This document shows, in pieces, positions 39,911 through 52,045 of a DNA stretch of 64,000 nucleotides. The stretch lies in the NCBI RefSeq assembly GCF_002608565.1, contig NZ_LIXM01000012.1, forward strand, positions 62,001-126,000, read 5' to 3'. The position numbers were made by a program, and so were the translations under genes. Below the pieces are notes generated by a model. The model saw only the letters and a list, made by a program, of their open reading frames with translations, searched no databases and had not been told where the DNA came from. Origin of the DNA: Vibrio sp. PID17_43. GTDB taxonomy: Bacteria; Pseudomonadota; Gammaproteobacteria; Enterobacterales; Vibrionaceae. How positions within the stretch are numbered: the stretch's first letter is position 1; each line of letters begins with the position of its first letter.

Positions 39911-40480
39911 CTATATATTCTTAGCCATTTGGTCAGTTAGCTGATGTATACCCGTTGACAAAGCATCGACTAAGGCATCGTAGCCCTCATCTTGCAAAGG
40001 CACTGAGATACTTACAGGGGCTCTCGTTGTTACTTTGCCATCGGCATTGATCACTCGCCATTCACCTTCAAGTTCAGCATTGCCTTGGTAGCTTCCGTTG
40101 AATTTGTTGAGTGTCAGTTGTAGCTTGCTCTCGTTGCTTTGAGCGAGCAGGTTATCCACTTCAACGGGCCAATATTGGCTTTGTTTAGCACGCAGTTCAT
40201 CGATCACGCGTTGAGTAATTTGCTCTGAAATACTGTGCGCCCATAAATTGTTTTTTGCTTGAATGATTTGCATTTCTGAAGTGCGATACACGATGCCACT
40301 GTCTGCCAGATAGCTCGCAAGTTCGACGGGATACACAACGAGTTGAGGTCGCTGTGCGATCACGCTATTACTTATCATTACTACATTGGCTTCCGGTAAT
40401 ACATACAAGGCTCCGGTTTCTTCCGGTGCACTGCTACAACCGGCTAGCAGGGCGGAAATCAATAAAAGTCCACGTTTCAT
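39911..40480 (-). CDS. pqiC: Outer-membrane lipoprotein PqiC (YmbA)
   Basis: The 189-residue protein has a lipobox, LLISALLAGCSS, with the modified Cys at 15. A YmbA/PqiC (ABC-type lipoprotein) domain follows, with YPVELASYLADSGIVYRTS. PqiC forms a ring in the outer membrane that receives the PqiB tube. Its start overlaps the pqiB stop by one base, closing the pqiABC operon. Confidence 0.92.
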   Translation of the reverse strand: MKRGLLLISALLAGCSSAPEETGALYVLPEANVVMISNSVIAQRPQLVVYPVELASYLADSGIVYRTSEMQIIQAKNNLWAHSISEQITQRVIDELRAKQSQYWPVEVDNLLAQSNESKLQLTLNKFNGSYQGNAELEGEWRVINADGKVTTRAPVSISVPLQDEGYDALVDALSTGIHQLTDQMAKNI

Positions 40481-42126
40481 TATTTTTGCCCTCTAACTGG
40501 GATCGGATCTTTGACGTCATCCTCGCCAAATACCAAAGAGTTTGGCTTTTCATTAAGCTGCTTCAACACTGGTTTGAATTCAGACATGACTTGCTCAAGT
40601 TCTTTCAGCGTAGATTCCATTTCACTGTACATGGTTGAGTTGGGGCCGTAGCCATCTAGCGTTTTTTGCAGTTGTTGGAGGCTTTGGCGAATATCTTTCG
40701 GAATCTGTTGAGTGTCATTCAAGGTCAGCAATTGGTTTACATTGGCTACCGTTTGCTGGATTGAAGCCAAGGTTTTATCGGTTGTATTCAATGTTGTACT
40801 GAGTGAGGAAAGTGCATCTTCTAAAGGTAAGTTGTTTATTTTTTTAAGAAAATCATTGATCTGAATCTGAACCTGAGCAAAGCTGCCGCGTTTAGTCGGA
40901 AATACATCAATACCTGAGTATTCACTTGCAGTGTAACTAGATTCATCAGAGTAATAGTCAGCTTCAATGTATAATGCACCAGTCAGCAAGCTGCCAGTTT
41001 TTAGCGTGCCGCGCAAGCCCTTGGAAAACTCAGACATTATTTCGCGTTTAAAGTCTTGTAATAAACTTGGATTGAAGTTTTCGTAGATACGTCCTGGCTC
41101 AATTCTTACAAGAACGGGAATATTTTTTACGGAAAACTCGTTGTTACTATGTGATAAATCCATCGGGACTTTCATCACCGTACCAATTCTTAAACCACGA
41201 TATTCTACGGGGGCCTCTGTTTTCAAACCGCGAACGGATTCATCAAACAGCATAACGAAGTCAACGTAATTGCTGTACATGTCTGCACGTACCTGCTTAA
41301 TATCGTCGTAAAGACGAAAATGCACTAATTCTTTGGTTAAGGGTTTACTGATACTATTTTCAGGAATAATGCTAAAAGTAACCCCCCCTGTTAATATGCT
41401 TTCTAAGGAGCCAAATTTTAAGTCGAAACCATTAGCATTAAGCTGTAAATCGACACCGGAATTTAACCAAAACTTTGTCTTAGTTCGAACCAGGTTGTCG
41501 TATGGCTGGAGAATAAATAACTGATAATGCGCAAGTTTATCTTTCACGTCGAAGCTGGTTTTTTCTACGCGTCCTACGGTAAAGCCTTTATAAATGACCG
41601 GGTCGCCCACGCCGAGTTTTCCCGCCTCGGGATGAGTCAATACCACTCTTAGGCCTTTCGCATCAGGCGGAGCAACAGGAGGCGTATCTAAAATAGTAAA
41701 TTTTCGTTTCTCTTTGCCGGATTTTCCAGGTTGCAGTTGTATGTAAGCGCCTGAGAGTAGTGTTTCTAATCCGGAAACGCCTTCACGGCCAACCCTTGGT
41801 TTAACGACCCAAAATAATGTATCGTCACGTAACATTCGAACTGCGTCACGATCCATCTGCGCCGTGGCAATAATGTGGTCATAATCTTTGCTCAACGTTA
41901 CTTTGGTAATGGTGCCAACTTTAACGTTCAGCGCTTTAATGTCCGTTTTGCCAACCTCAATCCCTTCAGCGGTTGGAAGCTCTAAGGTAATTTCAGGGCC
42001 AGTACTGGTTATATATTGGAATAACATCCACGCCCCCATTGCGAGTGCTAGGATAGGAATAATCCATATCGCAGAAACTTGCTTCTTAGGCTTTATTTGA
42101 GCGGTTGCCTGATTATCATCACTCAT
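40480..42126 (-). CDS. pqiB: Intermembrane transport protein PqiB
   Basis: The 548-residue protein has one N-terminal membrane helix (AIWIIPILALAMGAWMLF) and three MlaD/MCE domains at ~45-135, ~160-245 and ~290-390 (GDPVIYKGFTVGRVE, PVEYRGLRIGTVMKV). A long C-terminal coiled region (~425-535) follows. PqiB hexamers form a needle that spans the periplasm and carries lipids between membranes. Its start overlaps pqiA by eight bases. Confidence 0.95.
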   Translation of the reverse strand: MSDDNQATAQIKPKKQVSAIWIIPILALAMGAWMLFQYITSTGPEITLELPTAEGIEVGKTDIKALNVKVGTITKVTLSKDYDHIIATAQMDRDAVRMLRDDTLFWVVKPRVGREGVSGLETLLSGAYIQLQPGKSGKEKRKFTILDTPPVAPPDAKGLRVVLTHPEAGKLGVGDPVIYKGFTVGRVEKTSFDVKDKLAHYQLFILQPYDNLVRTKTKFWLNSGVDLQLNANGFDLKFGSLESILTGGVTFSIIPENSISKPLTKELVHFRLYDDIKQVRADMYSNYVDFVMLFDESVRGLKTEAPVEYRGLRIGTVMKVPMDLSHSNNEFSVKNIPVLVRIEPGRIYENFNPSLLQDFKREIMSEFSKGLRGTLKTGSLLTGALYIEADYYSDESSYTASEYSGIDVFPTKRGSFAQVQIQINDFLKKINNLPLEDALSSLSTTLNTTDKTLASIQQTVANVNQLLTLNDTQQIPKDIRQSLQQLQKTLDGYGPNSTMYSEMESTLKELEQVMSEFKPVLKQLNEKPNSLVFGEDDVKDPIPVRGQK

Positions 42127-43450
42127 ATTTAGCTTTCTCAGTTAAGTTATTCGTTCGTGGTTTCTGCGTATTATGTTGAGGTAGTTGCCAAAGCAAACGT
42201 GAATCAAAAGTCATGGCAGAAAGCATGGTTAAAATGACTACTGCAGCAAATGATAACGCCGCAGGGCCTGGGTAAATCGCCATTAAGTTATGCAGTTGAA
42301 CTAGCGCAACTAAGATAGCGACAACAAAAATATCGATCATTGACCAACGGCCAATAAACTCGGTCATGCGATAAACTTTAAGGCGCGATATGCTTTCCTC
42401 TGGCGGTAAATACTGCGCTTTTTGGGCATTGTAATAGAGCCAAGCTAGCGCCAGCATTTTCGCCATTGGAATAAAAATACTCGCAAAGAAAATCACCATT
42501 GCGATGGGATAAGAACCCAGATGCCACAGTAATATTACTCCTTCCATGATGGTTGAACCTACTGACTTGCCCAAGCTGACGGTGTACATCATGGGATACA
42601 AATTGGCAGGAATATAGAAAATCACCGAGGCAAACAGCAGCGCCCATGCTTTTTGAAGATTATCACTTGGGTTGTATCTGTGAATCGGGCTTTGGCAACG
42701 AATGCACTTTTGGTGCTTTTTATCTTCAATAGGGTTTATTTGGTGGCAAGTATGGCACCCGATGTGGTTGTGGCTGTGGTGAGTGTCCCCTTCTTTGACA
42801 TTGGCTAATTCAATGACAGGAATGAAGTGCCCCCATAACCAACTCCGGTCTACCATTGAGATGCATTTCACTACGAGTATCGCGTACAAACAGAACGCCC
42901 AGAAGGAGTTCCCCATGCCGACTTCGGCCAAGGCAGCGATTTTTACCAAGCTCACTAATACACCAATCAAGAATACATCCACCATCAGCCAAGGCTCGAT
43001 ACGGAAGATAATTCTGCATAGCACTTTCGCCGTACGTTGGCGCTTTCGAGATAATGTGCGTTGGTGTGTTTTCAGTGCTTCTAGATGAAGAAACAGAATA
43101 AGGCTGATATAGATGCCGGGCAGGACTAAAACCGTGGCGAGCAAAAGTGCACCGAGTAAAGCATAGTGAAATTCTGCGAGCATTTCTGCTGCATGCATTA
43201 AGGTAATCTGTTGCGATAATCCCTGCACGCTAAAAGACATGAATTGGAAAGAAACGCTTAAAACCAGCATAATCAGGCAGGCGATAGATACCGCGATAAT
43301 GCTCTGATAAGGTTTGGCATTGATCTTGGTTAGCGAGTGCTCGCAGCGAGGGCACTGTGCCTTTTGGCCTTGCTCAATGTCCGGGATACGAACGACTAAG
43401 CCGCACTCTTCGCAGGCAATTAATTGACGTGAATTGGGTTGAATGCTCAT
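42119..43450 (-). CDS. pqiA: Paraquat-inducible protein A
   Basis: The 443-residue protein has two PqiA modules, each with a zinc-ribbon-like Cys set and four membrane segments. The first begins CEECGLVVRIPD...CPRC, the second CHTCHQINPIEDKKHQKCIRC. PqiA is the inner-membrane partner of PqiB. The operon order pqiA-pqiB-pqiC matches enterobacteria, where SoxRS controls it; no soxS box could be identified here. Confidence 0.95.
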   Translation of the reverse strand: MSIQPNSRQLIACEECGLVVRIPDIEQGQKAQCPRCEHSLTKINAKPYQSIIAVSIACLIMLVLSVSFQFMSFSVQGLSQQITLMHAAEMLAEFHYALLGALLLATVLVLPGIYISLILFLHLEALKTHQRTLSRKRQRTAKVLCRIIFRIEPWLMVDVFLIGVLVSLVKIAALAEVGMGNSFWAFCLYAILVVKCISMVDRSWLWGHFIPVIELANVKEGDTHHSHNHIGCHTCHQINPIEDKKHQKCIRCQSPIHRYNPSDNLQKAWALLFASVIFYIPANLYPMMYTVSLGKSVGSTIMEGVILLWHLGSYPIAMVIFFASIFIPMAKMLALAWLYYNAQKAQYLPPEESISRLKVYRMTEFIGRWSMIDIFVVAILVALVQLHNLMAIYPGPAALSFAAVVILTMLSAMTFDSRLLWQLPQHNTQKPRTNNLTEKAKYE

Positions 43451-43619
43451 TCAGTAACTATTTCGGACTTTTATATCTAAGAATACTCCTTTTTTTAAAT
43501 ATGCGCTTGTTTTACATAGCGAGTCTTACAAGCATCTTACTTCTGATGCTTAGAGAGTCGCGTTACATACCAAGGTATCGTGAGGCAGCTTGGGAATATC
43601 TTGGCATTTTTTGCTGCTA
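43451..43619. other. pqiA upstream region
   Basis: This short AT-rich stretch should hold the pqi promoter on the minus strand. No other feature is visible. Confidence 0.4.
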
Positions 43620-43829
43620 TTAGGCCGTGATACTACCAACAGAAGAACGTCTGACGAGAATCGGCATGAAAAGCTTATGCTCAGGGTGTTTAGGTGCTTG
43701 ATGATTGGCTAGCAAATTGACCATGGCTTGTTCGCCGCCAGTTTCGTCTGGTTCGCCGTATTCAATATATTCTTCATTTAACAATGCAAGGCGAATGAAC
43801 TCAAATACCCAAGTTTGAATAGTGGCGAT
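43620..43829 (-). pseudogene. LacI/GalR-family regulator, C-terminal fragment
   Basis: The minus frame ends at TAA 43620 and stays open for ~67 codons up to a TGA. The tail DETGGEQAMVNLLANHQ then LFMPILVRRSSVG matches the extreme C-terminus of LacI-family sugar repressors (MGxxAVxxLL ... LPxxLVxRxS). The HTH and most of the sugar domain are missing. The open part begins near an ACTTGGGTAT motif like the dispersed repeats at 788 and 30664, so the deletion may have used a repeat. It lies directly downstream of lacZ on the same strand. Confidence 0.65.
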
Positions 43830-43865
43830 GTATCAAGCTTTTAAAGCAAATAGAACCTAGCTTGA

Positions 43866-43897
43866 ACAAAAAATCCCCAAGCCGAAACTTGGGGATT
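43866..43897 (-). terminator. Terminator after lacZ
   Basis: On the minus strand AATCCCCAAG-TTTCGG-CTTGGGGATT is followed by TTTTG. Confidence 0.9.
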
Positions 43898-43936
43898 AAG
43901 CACACTGACGTGTTTTGTGTTTATCTCATCAATCGA

Positions 43937-47068
<3,132 letters not shown>

Positions 47069-47172
47069 TTACCGTAATAGGTGCAGAAGCGAGCGAGTTT
47101 GCATTTCTGTCGTGAAGCGTTCAGGTGTTGTTCTCTGAATTTTTGGCAGCAAAATAAAGGATAATTAAAGGG

Positions 47173-47268
47173 TTAAAACTCTGCAGTGAGCGGTAGATAT
47201 TGACGACCGGTGATCACGAATTTCGCACCAAGAGGTGAAAGGGTTTTTATAAACGTCTTTTGTTTCAT
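47173..47268 (-). CDS. Small upstream ORF in the lacZ leader (31 aa)
   Basis: ATG 47268 follows GGAGACACTTC, a good ribosome site, and encodes 31 residues starting MKQKTFIKTLSPLGAKFV. It would lie inside a ~300-base leader if the predicted lacZ promoter is right. The peptide has no recognised family. It may be a leader peptide or a remnant of a deleted gene start. Confidence 0.35.
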   Translation of the reverse strand: MKQKTFIKTLSPLGAKFVITGRQYLPLTAEF

Positions 47269-47338
47269 GAAGTGTCTCCATTTTATTTTTATTTATGGAT
47301 TTATGCTTTATATGAGCCCTAACTCGCTATGCAGTGTA

Positions 47339-47367
47339 AATAAACTTTGGAAACGTTTACATGACAA
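47339..47367 (-). promoter_or_regulatory. lacZ promoter
   Basis: On the minus strand TTGTCA, exactly 17 bases and TTTATT form a sigma-70-like promoter. The spacer consists of the GalR/LacI-type operator plus three bases. Confidence 0.55.
47348..47361 (-). promoter_or_regulatory. GalR/LacI-type operator 1 (lacZ)
   Basis: TGTAAACGTTTCCA on the minus strand contains the central CG core of LacI-family operators and is nearly the gal operator of E. coli (GTGTAAACGATTCCAC). It sits between -35 and -10, so binding would block RNA polymerase. Confidence 0.7.
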
Positions 47368-47409
47368 GGTTGGCATTTTTGTCGTAATGAGGGGGGTATT
47401 ACTATTTTG

Positions 47410-47425
47410 TGTGATTTAGGTCGCA
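47410..47425. promoter_or_regulatory. CRP-binding site upstream of lacZ
   Basis: TGTGA-TTTAGG-TCGCA matches TGTGA-N6-TCACA at nine of ten positions. Its centre lies about 85 bases upstream of the expected lacZ start point, near the usual -82.5 class I spacing. Confidence 0.6.
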
Positions 47426-47586
47426 TAAATGGAGGTTTTGAAGGTGGTTTGAGGTTGCTTTTTGTTCTTGCTAGTTGAAATCGTTATCTTTAAATGTAGG
47501 AGATTTAAAAAAGAAAACAAAGATTAATCTGTATTATGTTTCTGATTTATAATGTTTTTATTGTGAGTAAGGACAGAGAAGGAAAG

Positions 47587-47611
47587 AGAGCCCAATTGAA
47601 ATCAACTGGGC
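47587..47611 (-). terminator. Hairpin overlapping the stop of the small ORF
   Basis: GCCCAGTTG-ATTT-CAATTGGGC (one G-T pair) is followed on the minus strand by TCTCTTTCCTT, a weak T tract. Confidence 0.5.
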
Positions 47612-47787
47612 ATGTGAGACAAGGAAGTATATACAACAAATGGTTCGCGGGCGCACTGCACACGAGCATTTGCCGCATCGTCAAACTGGGATTTTGAGTT
47701 AGGACCCAAGGGAGACACTTCATAAAGAATCTCTAAGCCACAAGAATACGGCGGTCGGTTAACCACTTCAAGAGGAGAGGCTTTCAA
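47602..47787 (-). CDS. Unrecognised small ORF or gene remnant (61 aa)
   Basis: A minus frame with protein-like composition (NRPPYSCGLEILYEVSPLG, then DDAANARVQCAREPFVVYTS) starts at TTG 47787 at the latest; the frame is open a little further upstream. Its TGA stop lies within the hairpin GCCCAGTTG-ATTT-CAATTGGGC, which is followed by TCTCTTTCC. A gene end joined to a terminator suggests a real gene or the 3' end of one. I cannot assign a family. Confidence 0.35.
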   Translation of the reverse strand: MKASPLEVVNRPPYSCGLEILYEVSPLGPNSKSQFDDAANARVQCAREPFVVYTSLSHMPS

Positions 47788-47998
47788 CTGAGTGATTTGT
47801 AGCCTTATTTATTCTTTTGTTGCGGTGAGGTAGTGAGTTGAATAATGGAAAATTCTTAATAAATCAGTTTTTTAATTTTTTACGTGCAGGTGTTAAAGGA
47901 GTCAGTAACCAAAGAAAATTAGATTTTATCAACTGATTGGTGCGTAATATAAGCGGGAGTAAGGGTTGGCGATGAGGCATACAATTTAAAAAATAATT

Positions 47999-48012
47999 TG
48001 TAAACGTTCCCA
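47999..48012 (+). promoter_or_regulatory. GalR/LacI-type operator 2 (alpha-galactosidase)
   Basis: TGTAAACGTTCCCA differs from operator 1 at one base and equals operator 3. It lies 80 bases before the GH36 start codon; a -10-like TATGAT occurs at 48053. Confidence 0.7.
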
Positions 48013-48091
48013 TGATTTTGGCGTTGCTCACAGATTCTTTTGTTTTTTCCATTATGATGCTGCGTAATTTCCAGTTCCAAGGTAAGACAAG

Positions 48092-50209
48092 ATGATGGAT
48101 AAAGCACTGATTGAGCTAGCAGGTCAGCAGACGCAATTGATTGTAGAGTTAGGTGAGTACGCCGAGATCCTACATTGGGGACAAAAAGTCAGTGGTGATC
48201 TTGAACGTTACCGTCTAGCTCTGCATCGCCCTGTGCCATACGGACGTCTAGATGCTGACGTATCAATGACTTTGCACCCTGAACTAGGTCGCGGTGTGTT
48301 TAGTAGTCCTGGCGTAGAGGGGCACCGAAACGGGCAAGATTGGGCTCCTGTGTTTGTTATCACGGATGTCCAACAGACGAAAGATAGTTTAGTGATCGCA
48401 AGCGAAGACATCATTGCAGGTTTACATTTAACGACAGAGCTCAAGCTAGATGCACACGATGTTGTGAAAACTCGCCATACATTGACTAACGTTAAATCGG
48501 GCGTTTACCAAGTCAACCGTCTTGCCAACACCTTACCTTTACCCGCTCGTGCAAATGAGTTGATGACTTACTACGGCCGTTGGGTGCACGAATTCCAGAC
48601 GGTTCGTCAGCCGCTATTGCAAGGCGGTTACCAACAAGAAAACCGCCGCGGACGTACTTCACATGAACATTATCCTGCGCTTGTTGCTGGCACGACTCAC
48701 TTTGATGAAATGAATGGCGATGTGTGGGGCTTCCATTTCGCATGGAGTGGCAACCACAGATTGCGTGTAGACGTGAAAGCCGATGGTCGCCGTTACATGC
48801 AAGCGGAAGTTATATATTTGCCAGGGGAAGTTGCGCTGAACGAGGGGGAAAGTGTAACCACTCCATGGTTGTATGCGAGTCACAGTCATACTGGCCTCAA
48901 TGGCATGAGCCATCATTTCCATTCGCATGTTCGCGAAACTATTTTACCAAGCGATTTTAAAGACAAGGCTCGCCCGATCCACCTCAATACGTGGGAAGGC
49001 ATCTACTTCGACCACGATCCAGAATACATCATGTCGATGGCAACCCAGTCGGCGGAGATGGGTGTTGAACGTTTTATCATTGATGATGGTTGGTTCAAAG
49101 GGCGCAACGGTGATAAAGCTGGGCTAGGGGATTGGTTCCTATGTGAAACTAAGTATCCACATGGTTTACAGCCGATTGTTGAACACGTGAATAAGCTCGG
49201 CATGGAATTCGGTCTGTGGTTCGAGCCAGAGATGATCAACAAAGATTCGGATTTATATCGTGCTCATCCAGAATGGTTGTTGGCAGTTGACGGCTACGAG
49301 CAGCCAACAGGTCGAAATCAATATGTGATTAACCTACAAAATGATGATGCGTTTAACTTCCTGTTTGAGCGATTGGATCACTTCTTATCGACTTACAATA
49401 TCGCCTACATTAAGTGGGATATGAATCGTGAAGTCGTTCAGCCTGCGCATCTTGGTCAGGCGTCTGCGCACAATCAAACCCAACGTTACTATGACTTAGT
49501 GGATAAAGTTCGTGATAAACACCCAAATGTCGAGATCGAATCTTGTGCGGCAGGCGGTGGTCGTATTGACTTTGAAGTGCTGAAACGGACTCATCGATTC
49601 TGGGCTTCAGATAACAACGACGCACTTGAGCGTCAAACCATTCAACGCGGTATGAGCTACTTCTTCCCGCCAGAAGTGATGGGTAGCCATATTGGTGCGA
49701 GTCATTGTCATAGTACACGCCGTCGTCACAGTATCGAGTTCCGAGGGCTTACGGCACTGTTCGGTCATATGGGGATTGAGCTTGACCCAGTGAAAGAAGA
49801 ACAAGTGGAAAAAGAAGGCTTTGAACGCTACATCAAGCTGCACAAAATGCTGCGTCCATTGCTACACAGCGGCAGAACTTGGCGAATCCCAACCGACGAT
49901 AAAGCACATCAAATTCATGCGGTGGTTTCTCATGACCAATCGGAAGCGGTGGTGATGATTGCTCAGCTCGCGATGCCAACCAACTCATTGAGTGGTCACT
50001 TACGAGTACCGGGGTTAGAGCCAAAGGCGACATACCGAGTGTCTGTGTTAGATAAACCATCGAATTACGGTGACATTGTTAACTACCAACCGCCTTGGAC
50101 TGAATCAGGCTGTGAACTCTCAGGAGCTTGGTGTGAAGAGATCGGATTAACCATGCCAATTCTTGATGCAGAAAGCGCAATGTTGGTGAAGTTTGAGCGT
50201 ATCAGTTAA
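48092..50209 (+). CDS. Alpha-galactosidase (GH36)
   Basis: The 705-residue enzyme has the GH36 beta-sandwich N-terminal domain (to ~300) and a barrel. The nucleophile lies in YIKWDMNREV (~450) and the acid/base in FWASDNNDALERQ (~512); SCAAGGGRID (~490) binds substrate. It removes alpha-1,6-galactose from melibiose, raffinose or galactomannan fragments. There is no signal peptide, so it acts in the cytoplasm on imported sugar. A GPH symporter gene follows, with its own copy of the operator. ATG 48092 and 48095 are both possible. Confidence 0.95.
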   Translation: MMDKALIELAGQQTQLIVELGEYAEILHWGQKVSGDLERYRLALHRPVPYGRLDADVSMTLHPELGRGVFSSPGVEGHRNGQDWAPVFVITDVQQTKDSLVIASEDIIAGLHLTTELKLDAHDVVKTRHTLTNVKSGVYQVNRLANTLPLPARANELMTYYGRWVHEFQTVRQPLLQGGYQQENRRGRTSHEHYPALVAGTTHFDEMNGDVWGFHFAWSGNHRLRVDVKADGRRYMQAEVIYLPGEVALNEGESVTTPWLYASHSHTGLNGMSHHFHSHVRETILPSDFKDKARPIHLNTWEGIYFDHDPEYIMSMATQSAEMGVERFIIDDGWFKGRNGDKAGLGDWFLCETKYPHGLQPIVEHVNKLGMEFGLWFEPEMINKDSDLYRAHPEWLLAVDGYEQPTGRNQYVINLQNDDAFNFLFERLDHFLSTYNIAYIKWDMNREVVQPAHLGQASAHNQTQRYYDLVDKVRDKHPNVEIESCAAGGGRIDFEVLKRTHRFWASDNNDALERQTIQRGMSYFFPPEVMGSHIGASHCHSTRRRHSIEFRGLTALFGHMGIELDPVKEEQVEKEGFERYIKLHKMLRPLLHSGRTWRIPTDDKAHQIHAVVSHDQSEAVVMIAQLAMPTNSLSGHLRVPGLEPKATYRVSVLDKPSNYGDIVNYQPPWTESGCELSGAWCEEIGLTMPILDAESAMLVKFERIS

Positions 50210-50266
50210 CAATTTTCCCTAAACCTCGCGATATTCGAGACCTATCGCTTATCAACCGTAAACGTA

Positions 50267-50299
50267 TGCCGTACAACCTATAAGGTTGTACGGCTTTTT
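50267..50299 (+). terminator. Terminator after alpha-galactosidase
   Basis: GCCGTACAACC-TATA-AGGTTGTACGGC followed by TTTTTG. Confidence 0.9.
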
Positions 50300-50582
50300 G
50301 CGTTGGTTTTAATTGGATATTTGAAATCGTTCTCATGCTTAATGAACGTAAAGTGTTGATAAAAATGCCCAAATAACACGATATCCTCCCATTAATAGGT
50401 CTAAATATTGTTCGATGTCTCATTTTGAAAACTTGCCTGTAAACGTTCCCATAAAGCGGTTTTTGATCACAGTAAGGCATTCAGTGTGTGAGTAGCATTA
50501 GTATCGAAATATAAATAAAAGACGTCGACGTTATGAATTCTAGTTAGGGGAATGAATAGCAGTACGACACTAAGGAACGATT
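50300..50582 (+). promoter_or_regulatory. Promoter region of the galactoside symporter
   Basis: The ~280-base gap after the terminator contains operator 3 and AT-rich -10-like sequence (ATATAAATAAAA at ~50508). The symporter is therefore a separate transcription unit. No further gene is seen. Confidence 0.5.
50438..50451 (+). promoter_or_regulatory. GalR/LacI-type operator 3 (symporter)
   Basis: TGTAAACGTTCCCA is identical to operator 2 over 14 bases and lies 132 bases upstream of the symporter start. Confidence 0.7.
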
Positions 50583-51956
50583 ATGTCTGATAAAATTACG
50601 CTACAAACCAAGCTGTCCTACGGTCTTGGCGCACTCGGTAAAGACTTTGCATGTGCACCTATCTACATCTTCTTAATGTTCTACTTCACTGACGTAGCCG
50701 GCTTGTCTGCTGCTTTCGTTGGCACCATCTTCTTAGCTGCTCGTGTTATCGATGCCATCACTGACCCAATGATGGGAGTGATCGTTGACAACACGCGCTC
50801 AAAATTCGGTAAATTCCGTCCTTGGATTGTGATTGGTACGCTCTTAAACGCAGTAGTGCTGGTTGGCCTTTTCAGTACACACATGTTTGAAGGCACTACG
50901 CTTTACATCTACGCAGCGGCGGCATACATCCTATGGGGTCTAACGTACACCATTATGGATATCCCATACTGGTCAATGATTCCTGCGCTATCAAGCTCTC
51001 GCCAAGAACGTGAAAAACTTGTGGTATGGCCACGTCTGTTCGCAAGCCTTGCATGGTTCATTACTGGTACTTACGGTCTGCACATTGTGGGCGAGCTAGG
51101 TAACGGCAACCAAGGCGACGGTTTCTTCAATGTTGCGATGCTGATTGCGGTTCTGTTTGTGATGAGCGCATTCTTGATTGCTCGTAACGTAAAAGAGAAA
51201 GCAGCACCGGCGAATGCGAAACCAGCAGAGAAATTCAACTTCAAAGACGTACTGACTATCATCGGTAAAAATGACCAGCTTAAAGCGCTGATCGGTACCG
51301 TTCTGTCTTTCCAAATTGCGAATCTATTAGTTGGTGGCTTTGCGATTTACTACTTCTCTTACGCACTCGGCAACGCAGAACTATTCCCAGTTTATATGGC
51401 AGTAGCTGGCGCAGCGGAAGTGGCGGGTGTGTTCTTGTTCCCACGTATTGCTTCATTGCTGCCGCGTAAGCTTCTATGGCCTATCGCTTGTGGTTTCCCA
51501 ATTTTATCTTGCGTACTTCTGCTATTGATGGGCTTTATCGCTCCTGCAAACGCGCTAATGATTGGTATGGCGGGTGCGGCAATTAAGTTTGGCGTAGGTA
51601 TCGCGAACGCACTTCAAACAGTAATGCTAGCTGACGTTGTAGACTACGGTGAGCACAAAACAGGCCGCCGCAGTGAGAGTGTTATCTTCTCAGTACAAAC
51701 GATGCTAGTGAAATTTGCAGGTGCAGCGGGCGGCTTCATCGTGGGTGTGGGTCTATCTGTTGTGGGCTACGTACCAAACGTTGAGCAATCAGCAAGCACC
51801 ATCATGGGTCTAGAATTTATGATGATTGGTCTACCAGCAATCATGATGACTATCAGTGGCGTGATTTACCAACGTTACTACCATCTTCATGAAGGCTTCA
51901 ATAAAGAGGAAGCTGAACAAGAAACTCAAGCAGAGAGAGTTCCAGTGCAAGCTTAG
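50583..51956 (+). CDS. GPH-family galactoside:cation symporter (MelB-like)
   Basis: The 457-residue membrane protein has 12 predicted segments and the GPH signature. RVIDAITDPMMGVIVDNTR (~50-68) carries the paired acidic cation-site residues of MelB helix II. YGLGALGKDFACAPIYIF opens helix I. GPH carriers import melibiose, lactose or raffinose with Na+ or H+. With alpha- and beta-galactosidase flanking it and a shared operator, galactosides are the likely cargo. Confidence 0.92.
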   Translation: MSDKITLQTKLSYGLGALGKDFACAPIYIFLMFYFTDVAGLSAAFVGTIFLAARVIDAITDPMMGVIVDNTRSKFGKFRPWIVIGTLLNAVVLVGLFSTHMFEGTTLYIYAAAAYILWGLTYTIMDIPYWSMIPALSSSRQEREKLVVWPRLFASLAWFITGTYGLHIVGELGNGNQGDGFFNVAMLIAVLFVMSAFLIARNVKEKAAPANAKPAEKFNFKDVLTIIGKNDQLKALIGTVLSFQIANLLVGGFAIYYFSYALGNAELFPVYMAVAGAAEVAGVFLFPRIASLLPRKLLWPIACGFPILSCVLLLLMGFIAPANALMIGMAGAAIKFGVGIANALQTVMLADVVDYGEHKTGRRSESVIFSVQTMLVKFAGAAGGFIVGVGLSVVGYVPNVEQSASTIMGLEFMMIGLPAIMMTISGVIYQRYYHLHEGFNKEEAEQETQAERVPVQA

Positions 51957-52009
51957 GTATGACGCTTTTTACTTAAGTAGTCCCTACCAATTTAGTCACT
52001 AAGATAAAC

Positions 52010-52037
52010 GCCTCCAGAGATGGAGGCGTTTTTTATA
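52010..52037 (+). terminator. Terminator after the symporter gene
   Basis: ACGCCTCCA-GAGA-TGGAGGCGT followed by TTTTTT. Confidence 0.92.
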
Positions 52038-52045
52038 AGGATAAT

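Larger units (their letters stand above)
47430..47998. other. Intergenic DNA between lacZ and alpha-galactosidase
   Basis: The region is AT-rich and holds a minus-strand frame (47602-47787, listed separately) and its hairpin. No other gene or repeat is visible. Confidence 0.45.
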
